This document shows positions 21,127 to 30,527 of a DNA stretch of 64,000 bases, one piece after another; positions within the stretch are counted from its first letter, which is position 1; every line of letters begins with the position of its first letter. The notes below the pieces were generated by a model. That model was not told where the DNA came from. It worked only from the letters and a program-made list of their open reading frames with translations, and ran no database searches. The position numbers and the translations under genes were made by a program. Source of the DNA: an uncultured Williamsia sp. (GTDB lineage: Bacteria > Actinomycetota > Actinomycetes > Mycobacteriales > Mycobacteriaceae); NCBI RefSeq assembly GCF_947494875.1, contig NZ_CANLWM010000007.1, forward strand, positions 62,001-126,000. The letters run 5' to 3'.

Positions 21127-21698
21127 CGACCCTCACCTGCTCTCATCATCTCGTTCTTCAGCTTGTTCAGGGCCCGGTGCTGGGCCACGCGGACCGCACC
21201 GGGAGTGCTCCCGACCGCCTCGGCGGTCTCCTCGGCGGACATCCCCACCACCAGTCGCAACACGAGGATCTCGCGCTGTTTCTCGGGTAGGCGGCCGAGC
21301 AGTTCGCCCATCCGGCGGCTGGCGTCGGAGTTCAGGGCCAGTTGTTCGGGCCCGTCGTCGACGTCCATCGCCTCGGGGATGGTCTCCACCGGATCGGACT
21401 TGATCCGTGCGGCCCCCCGGTGCGCGTCGGCGACCTTGTGCGCCGCGATGCCGTACACGAAGGCCATGAACGGCCGCCCCTGGTCGGAATACCTGGGCAG
21501 CGCGGTCATCACGGCCATGCAGACCTCCTGCGCCACATCGTCGGCGGACAGCGTGTGCCGTTCGCCTGCCCCCACCCTGGCCCTGCAATAGCGCACGACC
21601 AGCGGACGGACTGTCTCCAGTACGTCGGCGAGAGCTGACCGATCGCCCCGCCCTGCGGCGGCGACAGCACGGTCGAGCTCGTCACCTGTGAGATTCAT
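21123..21698 (-). CDS. sigD: ECF sigma factor SigD
   Basis: A 191-aa ECF sigma factor. Region 2 has SADDVAQEVCMAVMTALPRY and FMAFVYGIAAHKVADAHR; region 4 has LPEKQREILVLRLVVGMSAE and STPGAVRVAQHRALNKLK. SigD in mycobacteria responds to nutrient limitation. It overlaps rsdA by 4 bp. The 178 bp upstream (to 21876) probably hold its promoter; I found no convincing autoregulatory element there. Confidence 0.92.
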   Translation of the reverse strand: MNLTGDELDRAVAAAGRGDRSALADVLETVRPLVVRYCRARVGAGERHTLSADDVAQEVCMAVMTALPRYSDQGRPFMAFVYGIAAHKVADAHRGAARIKSDPVETIPEAMDVDDGPEQLALNSDASRRMGELLGRLPEKQREILVLRLVVGMSAEETAEAVGSTPGAVRVAQHRALNKLKNEMMRAGEGR

Positions 21699-21876
21699 CG
21701 TCGCGTCGGGGTTCCTGCGTTACATCGCGGTCGGGGACTGTGGTCGGCTCGGCGCAGCTGCGCTACGGGGATCCACGCCATGGCGTGATGGTCAGCTTAG
21801 CCACCGTCACCATCTGCCTCGGGGGTTCCTCCCGGACGCGCGAACGGAATCCGGCGAACTCGTGTCTCCCCGGCCG

Positions 21877-22731
21877 TCAGGTGGCCGACGAGGCGAACCC
21901 GCCGCCCTGACGCCGTAACCACCGTCCGAGGTCCTCGTGCCGAGAGCCTGCGGCCGCGCGCTCGTCGGGATCAGGGGCCAGATCGATGAGCAGACCCCAT
22001 GCCGCCCACGCCAGTGGCCGCTGGTCCAACGCATCCGCACGGGACGCGACGTCGGTGGCGTCGTCTCGGGCGCGGTCAATGTCCCCGGACGCGGCGGAAC
22101 ACGCGGCGAGCAGGAGGTCCGTCTTGAGCCGGTGCCGCGCCGAGGGGCAGTCGGCGGCGAGGTCGGCGGCAAACACGGCGACCCGGTACGCCTCGGTGCC
22201 GCGGCCCGAGTAGAGATGCCACTCGGCGCGTACCCACGCGGTGCGGAGAACAGGACGACCACCACGGACCCAGTCGACGTCCGGCCTCATGTCGTCGGCG
22301 ATCGCCTCGGCACGGCCGAGCAGGCGGTCGGAGCCGGCGAGGTCCCCGACCCCGAGACGATCGGCGGCGAGCCCGGTGAGCGCATCGACGAGCGCGGCTC
22401 GCCGACCGGCACCGTCCGGCGCGGCTACGGCCGACGCGACGGCGGCCCCGTCGTCGACCAGGGCCCGTCGATGCCCACCCGCCTGACGACGGTGCGACGC
22501 CACGGCGCAGCGTGCCGCGGACCGGAGGAGCAGCCCGTCGGTGCTCCGAGCGTCCCGCAGGACGCGCTGCAGATCGGCGGCCGCTCGCGCGTACCTCCCC
22601 TGCGCGGCGAGGGCGATCGCCCGGAGCAGCAGGTCGTCCGGATCCTGCGCCGTGACGACCTCCGTCGGATCATCGACGTGTGCATTCACCAATTCGCCAA
22701 ATGCGATTTCGTGCAGCGACACGAGTGCCAT
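21877..22731 (-). CDS. TPR-like helical protein of unknown function (Rv3415c-like)
   Basis: A 284-aa Ala/Arg/Asp-rich helical protein. Helix-pair patterns such as DPDDLLLRAIALAAQGRYAR, LRSAARCAVASHRRQAGG and RHRLKTDLLLAACSAASGDI resemble tetratricopeptide repeats, although no canonical TPR was proved. The ATG at 22731 is preferred over TTG 22737; GAGAAG lies about 11 bases upstream. Position between sigD and whiB3 matches Rv3415c. No function can be assigned. Confidence 0.7.
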   Translation of the reverse strand: MALVSLHEIAFGELVNAHVDDPTEVVTAQDPDDLLLRAIALAAQGRYARAAADLQRVLRDARSTDGLLLRSAARCAVASHRRQAGGHRRALVDDGAAVASAVAAPDGAGRRAALVDALTGLAADRLGVGDLAGSDRLLGRAEAIADDMRPDVDWVRGGRPVLRTAWVRAEWHLYSGRGTEAYRVAVFAADLAADCPSARHRLKTDLLLAACSAASGDIDRARDDATDVASRADALDQRPLAWAAWGLLIDLAPDPDERAAAGSRHEDLGRWLRRQGGGFASSAT

Positions 22732-23192
22732 CGGCAACCAATCTTCTCAATTAGCCAGAATTTAACCTGAGCGACACATCTTTTTTCACCCGCCGACGTC
22801 ACCTCCGCGTCACGCGGTCATGTCATGGATGTGTCGTGAGTGCCCTCCTGTGATGTCGCGATTTCCGGTCTCGGACGGTCGGTGGAGAAGACCCACGATC
22901 GACAAGGCCGCTGTTCAGGGGATGTTTTCGAATGCAGGTCGACCCCATTTGTCCGTCATCCGAACGACGCATTCCGCACGCGTTTCGGAGAAACGCAGAG
23001 TTAACACCGGTCGGGCTTGGGCACATTTCCGGTCGCGCTGGTGCTTTGTTGACTCGTTTTCCGGCGTTGTCCTACCGTGATCTCGACGGGCGGGACAACG
23101 AGGTTCCCGAACCCCGACGCTTGTTTCTTCGGAGCACGAGGGCGCCTCTCATCGGGGCGCACACCGGTCTCCCGGCATCTCAAGGAGAGCCC
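22732..23192. other. 461-bp intergenic region upstream of whiB3
   Basis: No gene was recognised here. It contains the divergent upstream regions of the Rv3415c-like gene (an AT-rich stretch at 22738-22785) and of whiB3. The right part is noticeably less G+C-rich than the genes and holds the candidate whiB3 promoter listed separately. A long leader of about 108 nt precedes whiB3. Redox-linked regulation of whiB3 is known from mycobacteria, so regulator sites may lie here, but none was identified with certainty. Confidence 0.5.
23049..23078 (+). promoter_or_regulatory. candidate whiB3 promoter
   Basis: TTGACT (23049-23054) and TACCGT (23073-23078) are separated by 18 bp, a good sigma-A-type match. 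Transcription would begin near 23085, giving an untranslated leader of about 108 nt before the strong AAGGAG ribosome site of whiB3. Confidence 0.55.
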
Positions 23193-23489
23193 ATGCCTCA
23201 GCCGAATCACCTCCCCGGTCCGAACGCCGACATCTGGGACTGGCAGATGAAGGGATTGTGCCGCGGGGTGGACTCGTCGATGTTCTTCCACCCCGACGGT
23301 GAGCGTGGCCGCGCCCGGGCGCACCGTGAGCGCCGAGCCAAGGAGCTGTGCAACGCCTGCCCGGTGATCGCGCAGTGCCGCGAGCACGCCTTGGCCGTCG
23401 CCGAGCCGTACGGGATCTGGGGCGGACTCTCCGAGTCCGAGCGCGGCATGTTGATGAAGCGCGGTCTCGGTCGCCGGATGGCCGGCTGA
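23193..23489 (+). CDS. whiB3: WhiB-family iron-sulfur transcriptional regulator
   Basis: A 98-aa WhiB protein. The four cluster cysteines are C23, C53, C56 and C62 (LCRG, then LCNACPVIAQC), the turn GIWGG is at 74-78, and a basic tail KRGLGRRMAG follows. WhiB3 carries a redox-responsive [4Fe-4S] cluster, binds region 4 of the principal sigma factor and in mycobacteria controls lipid anabolism and redox balance. AAGGAG lies 6 bases before ATG 23193. Assignment to WhiB3 rather than another WhiB rests on position next to sigD/rsdA and groEL1, as for Rv3416. Confidence 0.9.
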   Translation: MPQPNHLPGPNADIWDWQMKGLCRGVDSSMFFHPDGERGRARAHRERRAKELCNACPVIAQCREHALAVAEPYGIWGGLSESERGMLMKRGLGRRMAG

Positions 23490-23503
23490 GGGGCCCACTC
23501 ACA

Positions 23504-23569
23504 TCCCTGGTCTCCGACCAGGGACCCACGACACGCAGAAGGGGCACCCGGGATTCCCGGGTGCCCCTT
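23504..23569. terminator. two hairpins between convergent whiB3 and groEL1
   Basis: First hairpin 23504-23524: TCCCTGGTC-TCC-GACCAGGGA, a perfect 9-bp stem. Second hairpin 23539-23569: AAGGGGCACCCGGG-ATT-CCCGGGTGCCCCTT, a perfect 14-bp stem. The second is flanked by A and T runs on its arms so it could work in both directions. Confidence 0.85.
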
Positions 23570-23586
23570 CACGTGTCCGCGGTCGG

Positions 23587-25251
<1,665 letters not shown>

Positions 25252-25280
25252 TCAGGACCGGGGCGGAACGTACAGGGGTC

Positions 25281-25580
25281 TTACTTGCCGACGACGGCGA
25301 GGACGTCGCGCGCCGACAGGATCAGGTACTCCTCACCGGCGTACTTGATCTCGGTGCCGCCGTACTTGGAGTAGATGACGGTGTCACCCTCCTTGACGTC
25401 GACCGGGACACGGTTGCCCTGCTCGGTCACGCGACCCTCGCCCACGGCGATGACGGTGCCCTCCTGGGGCTTCTCCTTGGCCGTGTCGGGGATGACCAGG
25501 CCGGAGGCGGTCGTCGTCTCGGCCTCGTTGGCCTGGACGAGGATCTTGTCCTCGAGCGGCTTGATGTTCACGCTCGCCAC
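25281..25580 (-). CDS. groES: co-chaperonin GroES (Cpn10)
   Basis: A 99-aa Cpn10: [20 protein letters not shown] at the start, mobile loop [17 protein letters not shown], and [20 protein letters not shown] at the end. It caps GroEL rings and is first in the groES-groEL1 operon, with a 77-bp gap to groEL1. GTG start at 25580. The leader of about 130 nt begins at the CIRCE-overlapped promoter. Confidence 0.97.
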   Translation of the reverse strand: MASVNIKPLEDKILVQANEAETTTASGLVIPDTAKEKPQEGTVIAVGEGRVTEQGNRVPVDVKEGDTVIYSKYGGTEIKYAGEEYLILSARDVLAVVGK

Positions 25581-25709
25581 GATGTGAGCCCTCCACTTTC
25601 AGCAGTCACGGGCAGGCATCCTGCCTGACCCGGTTGTCGATGAGTTCCACGCATGTGGCTCCGCGCTCGGTCCCGTCGTCGCGGGTGCCGGAACCGCACT
25701 CGGTGCCGA

Positions 25710-25736
25710 TTGGCACTCTATACATGAGAGTGCCAG
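25710..25736. promoter_or_regulatory. CIRCE operator (HrcA site) upstream of groES
   Basis: TTGGCACTC (25710-25718), nine-base loop, GAGTGCCAG (25728-25736). It matches the HrcA-binding consensus TTAGCACTC-N9-GAGTGCTAA at 15 of 18 arm positions with the exact 9-bp loop. It overlaps the predicted -10 and start point of groES, the expected place for repression. The right arm is part of the first 78-bp tandem repeat. Confidence 0.88.
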
Positions 25737-25744
25737 CACTCAAG
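25717..25744 (-). promoter_or_regulatory. predicted groES-groEL1 promoter
   Basis: On the minus strand CTTGAG (25744-25739) and TATAGA (25722-25717) are 16 bp apart. The -10 lies in the CIRCE loop and left arm. Transcription start would be near 25710. The same pair recurs 78 and 156 bp upstream with a weaker TATGAG or CATGAG -10 in the repeat copies. Confidence 0.6.
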
Positions 25745-25976
25745 TGTCGTCAATGCCAATCCTCGGCGGTCCCGAGAGCTGCGGGCTCAGCCGGCTCATA
25801 CATGAGACTGCCAGCACTCAAGTGTCGTCAATGCCAATCCTCGGCGGTCCCGAGAGCTGCGGGCTCAGCCGGCTCATGCATGAGAGTGCCAGCACTCAAG
25901 TGTCGTCAATGCCAATCCTCGGCCGTTCCCGGAGTTCCGGGCTCAGCCGGTCCATACACGTGAGCGCCGGCACTCG
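25723..25976. repeat. 78-bp tandem repeat array carrying CIRCE half-sites
   Basis: Three full copies begin at 25723, 25801 and 25879, with a partial fourth at 25957; spacing is exactly 78 bp. Copies 1 and 2 differ at only 2 of 78 positions; copy 3 is more diverged toward its end. Each copy begins with CATGAGA and carries a GAGTGCCAGCACTC palindrome (one base changed in copy 2), the CTTGAG -35 and a CTCAT-ATGAG junction. Only the first copy has the complete left CIRCE arm. The region lies between groES and the MFS gene and encodes no convincing protein. Confidence 0.92.
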
Positions 25977-25994
25977 AGTACTACCGAGTGCCGG
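25967..25994. terminator. hairpin at the 3' end of the MFS gene
   Basis: CCGGCACTCG-AGTACTAC-CGAGTGCCGG, a perfect 10-bp stem with 8-nt loop, 26 bp past the MFS stop on the minus strand. It could terminate the MFS transcript. Its arms contain GGCACTC and GAGTGCC, so an extra HrcA-type site (loop 10 rather than 9) is a second possibility. Confidence 0.55.
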
Positions 25995-26019
25995 CACCCG
26001 CATGTACGGAGCAGCCGCG

Positions 26020-27594
26020 TCAGGCGGCCTCGACCACCTCCCGTCGGCGCCGCTTCAGTGCGATCACGACGAGGCTGTAGACCATCGCGACGATCGACAG
26101 ACCCGAGATGACCATGATCGCGGTGTCGACGCCGCCGGGCAGGGCACCGGGCGCGACCGTGGCCCGCGAACTGGTGACGATCGCGGTGACCACGGCGAGC
26201 ATGATGGCCCCACCCACCTGCACCGACGTGTTCACCAGACCGGACGCCAGGCCCTGTTCGTGGTCGGCGACGCCCGACGTCGCCTGCGCGTTGACGGCCG
26301 GGAAGCACAGGGCGAAGCCCACGCCCAGAAGGACGATCGTGGGCAGCAGGAACTGGGCGTACCCCTGCCCCGGCTCGGTCCGCAGGAACAGCAGGTACCC
26401 GGCGACGAACGCCGTGAGCCCGACCGCGATGAGCACGGGCGTCGCGATGCGTGCCTGCACACGGTCCATGCCGGTCGCACTGATGGCGACCAGGAGCCCG
26501 GCGGGCAGGAAACCGAGCGCCATCGCGATCGGCGACCAGCCGAGGGTGTTCTGCAGGTAGATGGTCACCAGGAACTGGAAGGCGACGTACCCGCCGAACA
26601 TCGCGGCCGCCGCGACGTTGGCGTGGACCAGGGTCGTCGACCGCAGGATGCCGAGACGGAGCAGCGGTGCGCCGTGGCGTCGCTCGACGACGACGAACGC
26701 GCCGAACAGCACCGCGGCGGCGGCGAACAGCACGATCGTCTGCGTGCTGGCCCACCCCGAGGTCGGGGCCTGGACCACCGCGTAGACCAGCGCGAGCAAC
26801 GCGCCCGTGCTTGTCAGGGCACCGGCGAGGTCGAACTGGGCGAACCGCACCGGCGTGCGCCGCGTCCGCGGGATGACGCGCATGCCGGCGAGCAGCAGCG
26901 CGGCCGCGATCGGCCCGGGGAACAGCAGTGTCGCCTGCCATGAGACCTCGGTGAGCAGGCCGCCGAACACGAGCCCCAGCGAGAAGCCGCTGGCGCCGCA
27001 GACGGTGTAGATGCTCAGTGCCTTGTTGCGGGCCGGCCCCTCGGCGAACGTCGTCGTGATGATCGACAGGCCGGCCGGGACGGTGAACGCCGCGGCGATG
27101 CCCTTGACGAACCGCAGGGCGACGATCGCCTCGTCGACCTGCACCACGGCACTGACGACCGATGCCGCCGCGAAGACGGCCAGCGCCCAGAGGAAGACGC
27201 GCCGCCGGCCGAAGAGGTCGCTGGCGCGGCCGCCGAGCAGCAGGAAACCGCCGTACCCCAGGACGTATCCCGACACGATCCACTGCAGCTGCGACTGCGT
27301 CATGGACAGGTCGGCACCGATCGAGGGCAGGGCGACACCCACCATCGAGACGTCGAGGCCGTCGAGGAACAGGACGCCGGCCAACACCACCAGCAGGATC
27401 CACGTGCGGGCGGCCCATCCCCCGGCGGTGGTGACCGTCATGTGCGCCGGCGTCGCACCGGCTCCGTCGTACGTGGTGTCTTCTCGTCGTGTCCCCGCGT
27501 GTCGATCCCGCGCCGTCCGAGCGGCGGTGTCGTCCACCGCGTCCACGGTCGGCCAGGGTTCCCCCGGGCGGATGTCCTCGAGTCTCACAGTCAT
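26020..27594 (-). CDS. MFS drug exporter, DHA2 (14-TM) type
   Basis: A 524-aa transporter. After an unusual hydrophilic N-terminal extension of about 50 residues come 14 predicted membrane helices, with LDGLDVSMVGVALPSIGADL in helix 1 and GGRASDLFGRRRVFLWALAV (motif A) between helices 2 and 3, as in QacA/EmrB proton-coupled exporters. The start at 27594 is chosen because a -10 TATAGT at 27601-27606 places transcription start on this A; a later in-frame ATG at 27441 would remove the extension. Divergent from the MarR gene, its probable repressor. Confidence 0.88.
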   Translation of the reverse strand: MTVRLEDIRPGEPWPTVDAVDDTAARTARDRHAGTRREDTTYDGAGATPAHMTVTTAGGWAARTWILLVVLAGVLFLDGLDVSMVGVALPSIGADLSMTQSQLQWIVSGYVLGYGGFLLLGGRASDLFGRRRVFLWALAVFAAASVVSAVVQVDEAIVALRFVKGIAAAFTVPAGLSIITTTFAEGPARNKALSIYTVCGASGFSLGLVFGGLLTEVSWQATLLFPGPIAAALLLAGMRVIPRTRRTPVRFAQFDLAGALTSTGALLALVYAVVQAPTSGWASTQTIVLFAAAAVLFGAFVVVERRHGAPLLRLGILRSTTLVHANVAAAAMFGGYVAFQFLVTIYLQNTLGWSPIAMALGFLPAGLLVAISATGMDRVQARIATPVLIAVGLTAFVAGYLLFLRTEPGQGYAQFLLPTIVLLGVGFALCFPAVNAQATSGVADHEQGLASGLVNTSVQVGGAIMLAVVTAIVTSSRATVAPGALPGGVDTAIMVISGLSIVAMVYSLVVIALKRRRREVVEAA

Positions 27595-27600
27595 GCGGGG

Positions 27601-27672
27601 ACTATATGCACACGCATTGGATGTGTCTACAAATAATTTGTCTGCAACAAATGCAGGGACAAGGGGTATGAT
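27601..27672. promoter_or_regulatory. divergent leaderless promoters and MarR-type palindromes
   Basis: Minus strand: TAGACA, 17 bp, TATAGT (27606-27601), start point at 27594, which is the A of the MFS ATG. Plus strand: -10 TATGAT (27667-27672), start point at 27679, the A of the marR ATG. Between them are ACAAAT-A-ATTTGT (27629-27641, perfect 13-bp palindrome) and TTGTC-TGCA-n5-TGCA-GGGACAA (27638-27662). One regulator dimer at each could shut off both genes. Confidence 0.75.
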
Positions 27673-27678
27673 GCGGCC

Positions 27679-28134
27679 ATGACCGCAGATGTGTCCGCGT
27701 CGACGATGACGACGACGCCATGCGCCGACGACCGACTCGCCGCCGCCTGGCAGCAGCTCTCCGTCCGGTATCACCGGGTGTCGTGCGAGATCGATCGCAC
27801 GTTGCAGGCGGCGCACGGACTCACCGGCAGCGAGTTCGAGGTCCTCGAACTCCTCGCCGCCGCGGACGACCATTCACTGCGCATGAGCGAACTCGCCGCG
27901 CAGGTGCACCTGAGCCAGAGCGCACTGTCGCGGTTGGTCGCGGGCCTCGAGAAGGACGGGCTGGCGCAGCGATCGATGTGCGCGGCAGACCGCCGGTCGG
28001 TGTTCACCGCGCTGACGCCCCAGGGGCTGTCGCGCTACGAGGAGGCCAAGCCCGCCCACCGGGCCGTGCTCCGCGCCACCGCCGTCGACTCCGACGGTCG
28101 CACCCTGTGCGGCGCAACCGATCTCACGGACTGA
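27679..28134 (+). CDS. MarR-family transcriptional regulator
   Basis: A 151-aa winged-helix regulator. Core GLTGSEFEVLELLAAADDHS, recognition helix LRMSELAAQVHLSQSALSRL, wing EKDGLAQRSMCAADRRSVFT. Typical MarR length and topology. It is divergent from the MFS exporter across palindromic operators, the standard arrangement for ligand-relieved repression of an efflux pump. The transcript appears leaderless. This pair is not part of the conserved groES-tsaD neighbourhood and looks like an insertion. Stops 6 bp before convergent tsaD. Confidence 0.9.
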   Translation: MTADVSASTMTTTPCADDRLAAAWQQLSVRYHRVSCEIDRTLQAAHGLTGSEFEVLELLAAADDHSLRMSELAAQVHLSQSALSRLVAGLEKDGLAQRSMCAADRRSVFTALTPQGLSRYEEAKPAHRAVLRATAVDSDGRTLCGATDLTD

Positions 28135-28140
28135 CCGCGG

Positions 28141-29175
28141 TCAGCGGTACGCACTGATCTGGACGGACATGCCGGGGTCGGTCGCCACCGACAACGCCGA
28201 CGGCGGGGTGCCACCGGCGATGACGTGCGCACCGAGCGTCGCGATCATGACGCCGTTGTCGGTGCACAGTCGCGGTCGGGGGACGCGCAGGGTGACACCG
28301 GCGGCCGCGCACCGTTCCTGCGCCAACGACCGGATCCGGGAGTTGGCCGTCGCTCCCCCGCCGAGGACGAGGGTGTCGACGTCGAGGTCCTCGCAGGCCC
28401 GCATGGCCTTCAGCGTCAGCACGTCGGCGACGGACTCCTGGAACGACGCGGCGATGTCGGCGACGGGGATCGGATCGCCCGCCCGCGTGCACTTCTCGAC
28501 GAAGCGGGCGACGGCGGTCTTCACCCCGCTGAACGAGAAGTCGTAGCGGGCGTCCCGCGGGCCGGTCATGCCCCGCGGGAAGGCGATCGCAGTCGGATCA
28601 CCCTCGCGGGCGGCGGCATCGAGTGCGGGACCGCCGGGGTAACCGAGGTCGAGGAGGCGCGCCACCTTGTCGAAGGCCTCGCCGGCGGCGTCGTCGACGG
28701 TGGTCCCCAGCTCGCCGATCGGCGACCCGAGATCGTCGACGCGCAGGAGGTGGGTGTGACCACCGGACACCAGCAGCGCCACGCACGGCGGCATCGGGCC
28801 GTGTTCGAGGGTGTCCACGGCCACGTGCCCACCGAGGTGGTTCAGGGCGTAGAGCGGTACATCCCACGCCGCCGCATAGGCTTTCGCCGCCGAGACGCCC
28901 ACCAGGAGCGCGCCGGCCAGACCCGGGCCGATGGTGACGCACACCGCGTCGGGCCGGTCGATGTCGGCGGTCTGACGGGCGCGTCGCATCGTCGGCACGA
29001 TCGCCTCGAGGTGGGCACGTGAGGCAACCTCCGGCACCACCCCACCGAAGCGGGCGTGCTCGTCGACGCTGGAGGCGACCTCGTCGGCCAGCATGGTCAC
29101 GGTGCCGTCGTCGGCGAGGTCGACGATGCCGACACCGGTCTCGTCGCAGGAACTCTCGATGCCCATGACGATCAC
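28141..29175 (-). CDS. tsaD: tRNA N6-threonylcarbamoyladenosine transferase TsaD
   Basis: A 344-aa ASKHA-fold enzyme that with TsaB and TsaE transfers threonylcarbamoyl to A37 of ANN-decoding tRNAs. Signature [15 protein letters not shown] at the start, metal-binding HxxxH in [19 protein letters not shown], and [14 protein letters not shown] 29175 overlaps the rimI stop (29172-29175). Last gene of the long minus-strand cluster. Equivalent to Rv3419c. Confidence 0.95.
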   Translation of the reverse strand: MIVMGIESSCDETGVGIVDLADDGTVTMLADEVASSVDEHARFGGVVPEVASRAHLEAIVPTMRRARQTADIDRPDAVCVTIGPGLAGALLVGVSAAKAYAAAWDVPLYALNHLGGHVAVDTLEHGPMPPCVALLVSGGHTHLLRVDDLGSPIGELGTTVDDAAGEAFDKVARLLDLGYPGGPALDAAAREGDPTAIAFPRGMTGPRDARYDFSFSGVKTAVARFVEKCTRAGDPIPVADIAASFQESVADVLTLKAMRACEDLDVDTLVLGGGATANSRIRSLAQERCAAAGVTLRVPRPRLCTDNGVMIATLGAHVIAGGTPPSALSVATDPGMSVQISAYR

Positions 29176-29663
29176 CGGGCAACCCCCTCGCTTCGGGGGC
29201 CGGCCCCGAGCGGCGGCCGACGCATCGTGTACGCATCCGCGCCGATCGGCTGGTAGTAGCCCTTGCGTAATCCGAGACGTTCGAAACCCACGGACTCGTA
29301 CAGCGAGATCGCCGCGTCGTTGTCGGTGCGAACCTCGAGGAACGTCTCCGCCTGTCTGTCGTCGGCGACGTCGAGGAGCGAGCGGAGCAGTGCGCGACCG
29401 ACTCCCGACCCGCGATGGTCCGGATCGAGGGCGATGGTGTGGATCTCGCACTCGTAGCCGCCGACGCGGCCGAGGACGCTGATGCCGGCGTACCCCACGA
29501 GAACGCCCCTGTCGTCGCGGACACCGACGTACCGGTTCCTCGACGAGCCGATCTCGGCGACGAACGCCTCGACGGGCCAGGGTGATTCGTCGGCGAAGAT
29601 GGCGCGCTCGAGTTCGGCGCACCGCGGTGCGTCGTCGACGGTGAGGGGTGCGATCGTGGTCAC
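29172..29663 (-). CDS. rimI: ribosomal-protein-alanine N-acetyltransferase
   Basis: A 163-aa GNAT enzyme. Acetyl-CoA motif [20 protein letters not shown], then [20 protein letters not shown] typical of RimI. RimI acetylates protein N-termini (S18 in E. coli). It sits between tsaB and tsaD with 4-bp GTGA overlaps on both sides, the conserved actinobacterial order. Confidence 0.92.
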   Translation of the reverse strand: MTTIAPLTVDDAPRCAELERAIFADESPWPVEAFVAEIGSSRNRYVGVRDDRGVLVGYAGISVLGRVGGYECEIHTIALDPDHRGSGVGRALLRSLLDVADDRQAETFLEVRTDNDAAISLYESVGFERLGLRKGYYQPIGADAYTMRRPPLGAGPRSEGVAR

Positions 29664-30310
29664 GGCCGTGCCCGTTCGACGGCGTCGGGGCGACGTAGGT
29701 ACAGCGGGACGAGAGGCTCCGGCTCGTGGTCGTCGACAAGGGCGTCCCGGGCGGCGGCGATGAGCCCGGCCACCGTGGGCGCCTCGGTGTCCGGCTCCGC
29801 GGTCAGGCCGATGAGCCCGGCGTGGTCAGGGGAACCGACCACGGTGTCCGGGTGGTCGAGGTCGTCGGCGAGCGTCGCGGGCGCCTGCACCGCCGGGCCG
29901 TCGGTCCGGACGCCGTCGACGTAGCGCGCCCAGTAGATCTCACGACGGCGGGCGTCGGTGACGGCGAGCGTGGTCCCACGCCGGGCGACGTCGGTCCCGG
30001 CGACGATCGCGTCGAGCGAGCAGACACCCACCGCACGGAGATCCAGCGCGTCGGCGAAGGCGGCGGCGCTCGCCATCCCGACCCGCAGTCCGGTGAACGG
30101 GCCGGGTCCGCATCCGACGACGACGGCGTCGAGATCGCTTCGCGCGACGTCGGCCTCAGCGAGGCAGTCGAGGGCGAGGCCGCTGAGGACCTCTGCGTGC
30201 CCGCGGGCGGTCGGGACACGGCGCTCGGCGAGCGTGCTCACGGTCCCGTCGACACGTCCGACGCCGACGACGAGGACCGGGGTCGCGGTGTCGATGGCCA
30301 GGACGAGCAC
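29660..30310 (-). CDS. tsaB: t6A biosynthesis protein TsaB
   Basis: A 216-aa partner of Tsa[20 protein letters not shown] at the start and [15 protein letters not shown] as the diagnostic motif. GTG 30310 is chosen because the conserved first strand starts there; the frame stays open far upstream only because of the 21-bp repeats. Weak ribosome site. Downstream it is coupled to rimI. A 217-bp repeat-filled gap separates it from tsaE. Confidence 0.92.
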   Translation of the reverse strand: MLVLAIDTATPVLVVGVGRVDGTVSTLAERRVPTARGHAEVLSGLALDCLAEADVARSDLDAVVVGCGPGPFTGLRVGMASAAAFADALDLRAVGVCSLDAIVAGTDVARRGTTLAVTDARRREIYWARYVDGVRTDGPAVQAPATLADDLDHPDTVVGSPDHAGLIGLTAEPDTEAPTVAGLIAAARDALVDDHEPEPLVPLYLRRPDAVERARP

Positions 30311-30367
30311 GGTGACCCAGGGTAGTCGGCACCCGCACCCGACCCCGAATCCCGCCGTCTCCCACCC

Positions 30368-30500
30368 GTCGAGTGGGCGGTTGGCGGCGTCGAGTGGGCG
30401 ATTGGCGGCGTCGAGTGGGCGGTAGGGGTCACGCGGCGCGTCCGAACGCCCAGTCGACCTCGCCAACCGCCCAGTCGACGCGTCCAACCGCCCAGTCGAC
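30368..30500. repeat. symmetric 3+3 inverted array of 21-bp units
   Basis: GTCGAGTGGGCG occurs at 30368, 30389 and 30410 (21-bp spacing), and the near-inverse CGCCCAGTCGAC at 30447, 30468 and 30489 (again 21-bp spacing). The halves pair over long stretches (GTCGAGTGGGCGGTTGG against CCAACCGCCCAGTCGAC, one mismatch), so the RNA between tsaE and tsaB could form one long hairpin or several alternative ones. No gene is present in 30311-30527. Confidence 0.88.
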
Positions 30501-30527
30501 GGGGTGGTGGGGAGGGGCCGGGTCAGG

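Noticed and set aside
21699-21723. SigD autoregulated promoter (GTAACG followed by CGAT)
   Set aside because: GTAACG is present on the minus strand, but the CGAT at proper spacing overlaps the sigD start codon itself, so it cannot drive full sigD.
25634-25963. Plus-strand open frame of about 109 codons over the groES upstream repeats
   Set aside because: 78 bp is 26 codons, so the repeats keep one frame open by arithmetic; the peptide is a repeated low-information sequence and the DNA is clearly operator/promoter material.
25723-25976. CRISPR-like direct repeats
   Set aside because: Units are contiguous 78-bp copies with no unique spacers and no cas genes nearby.
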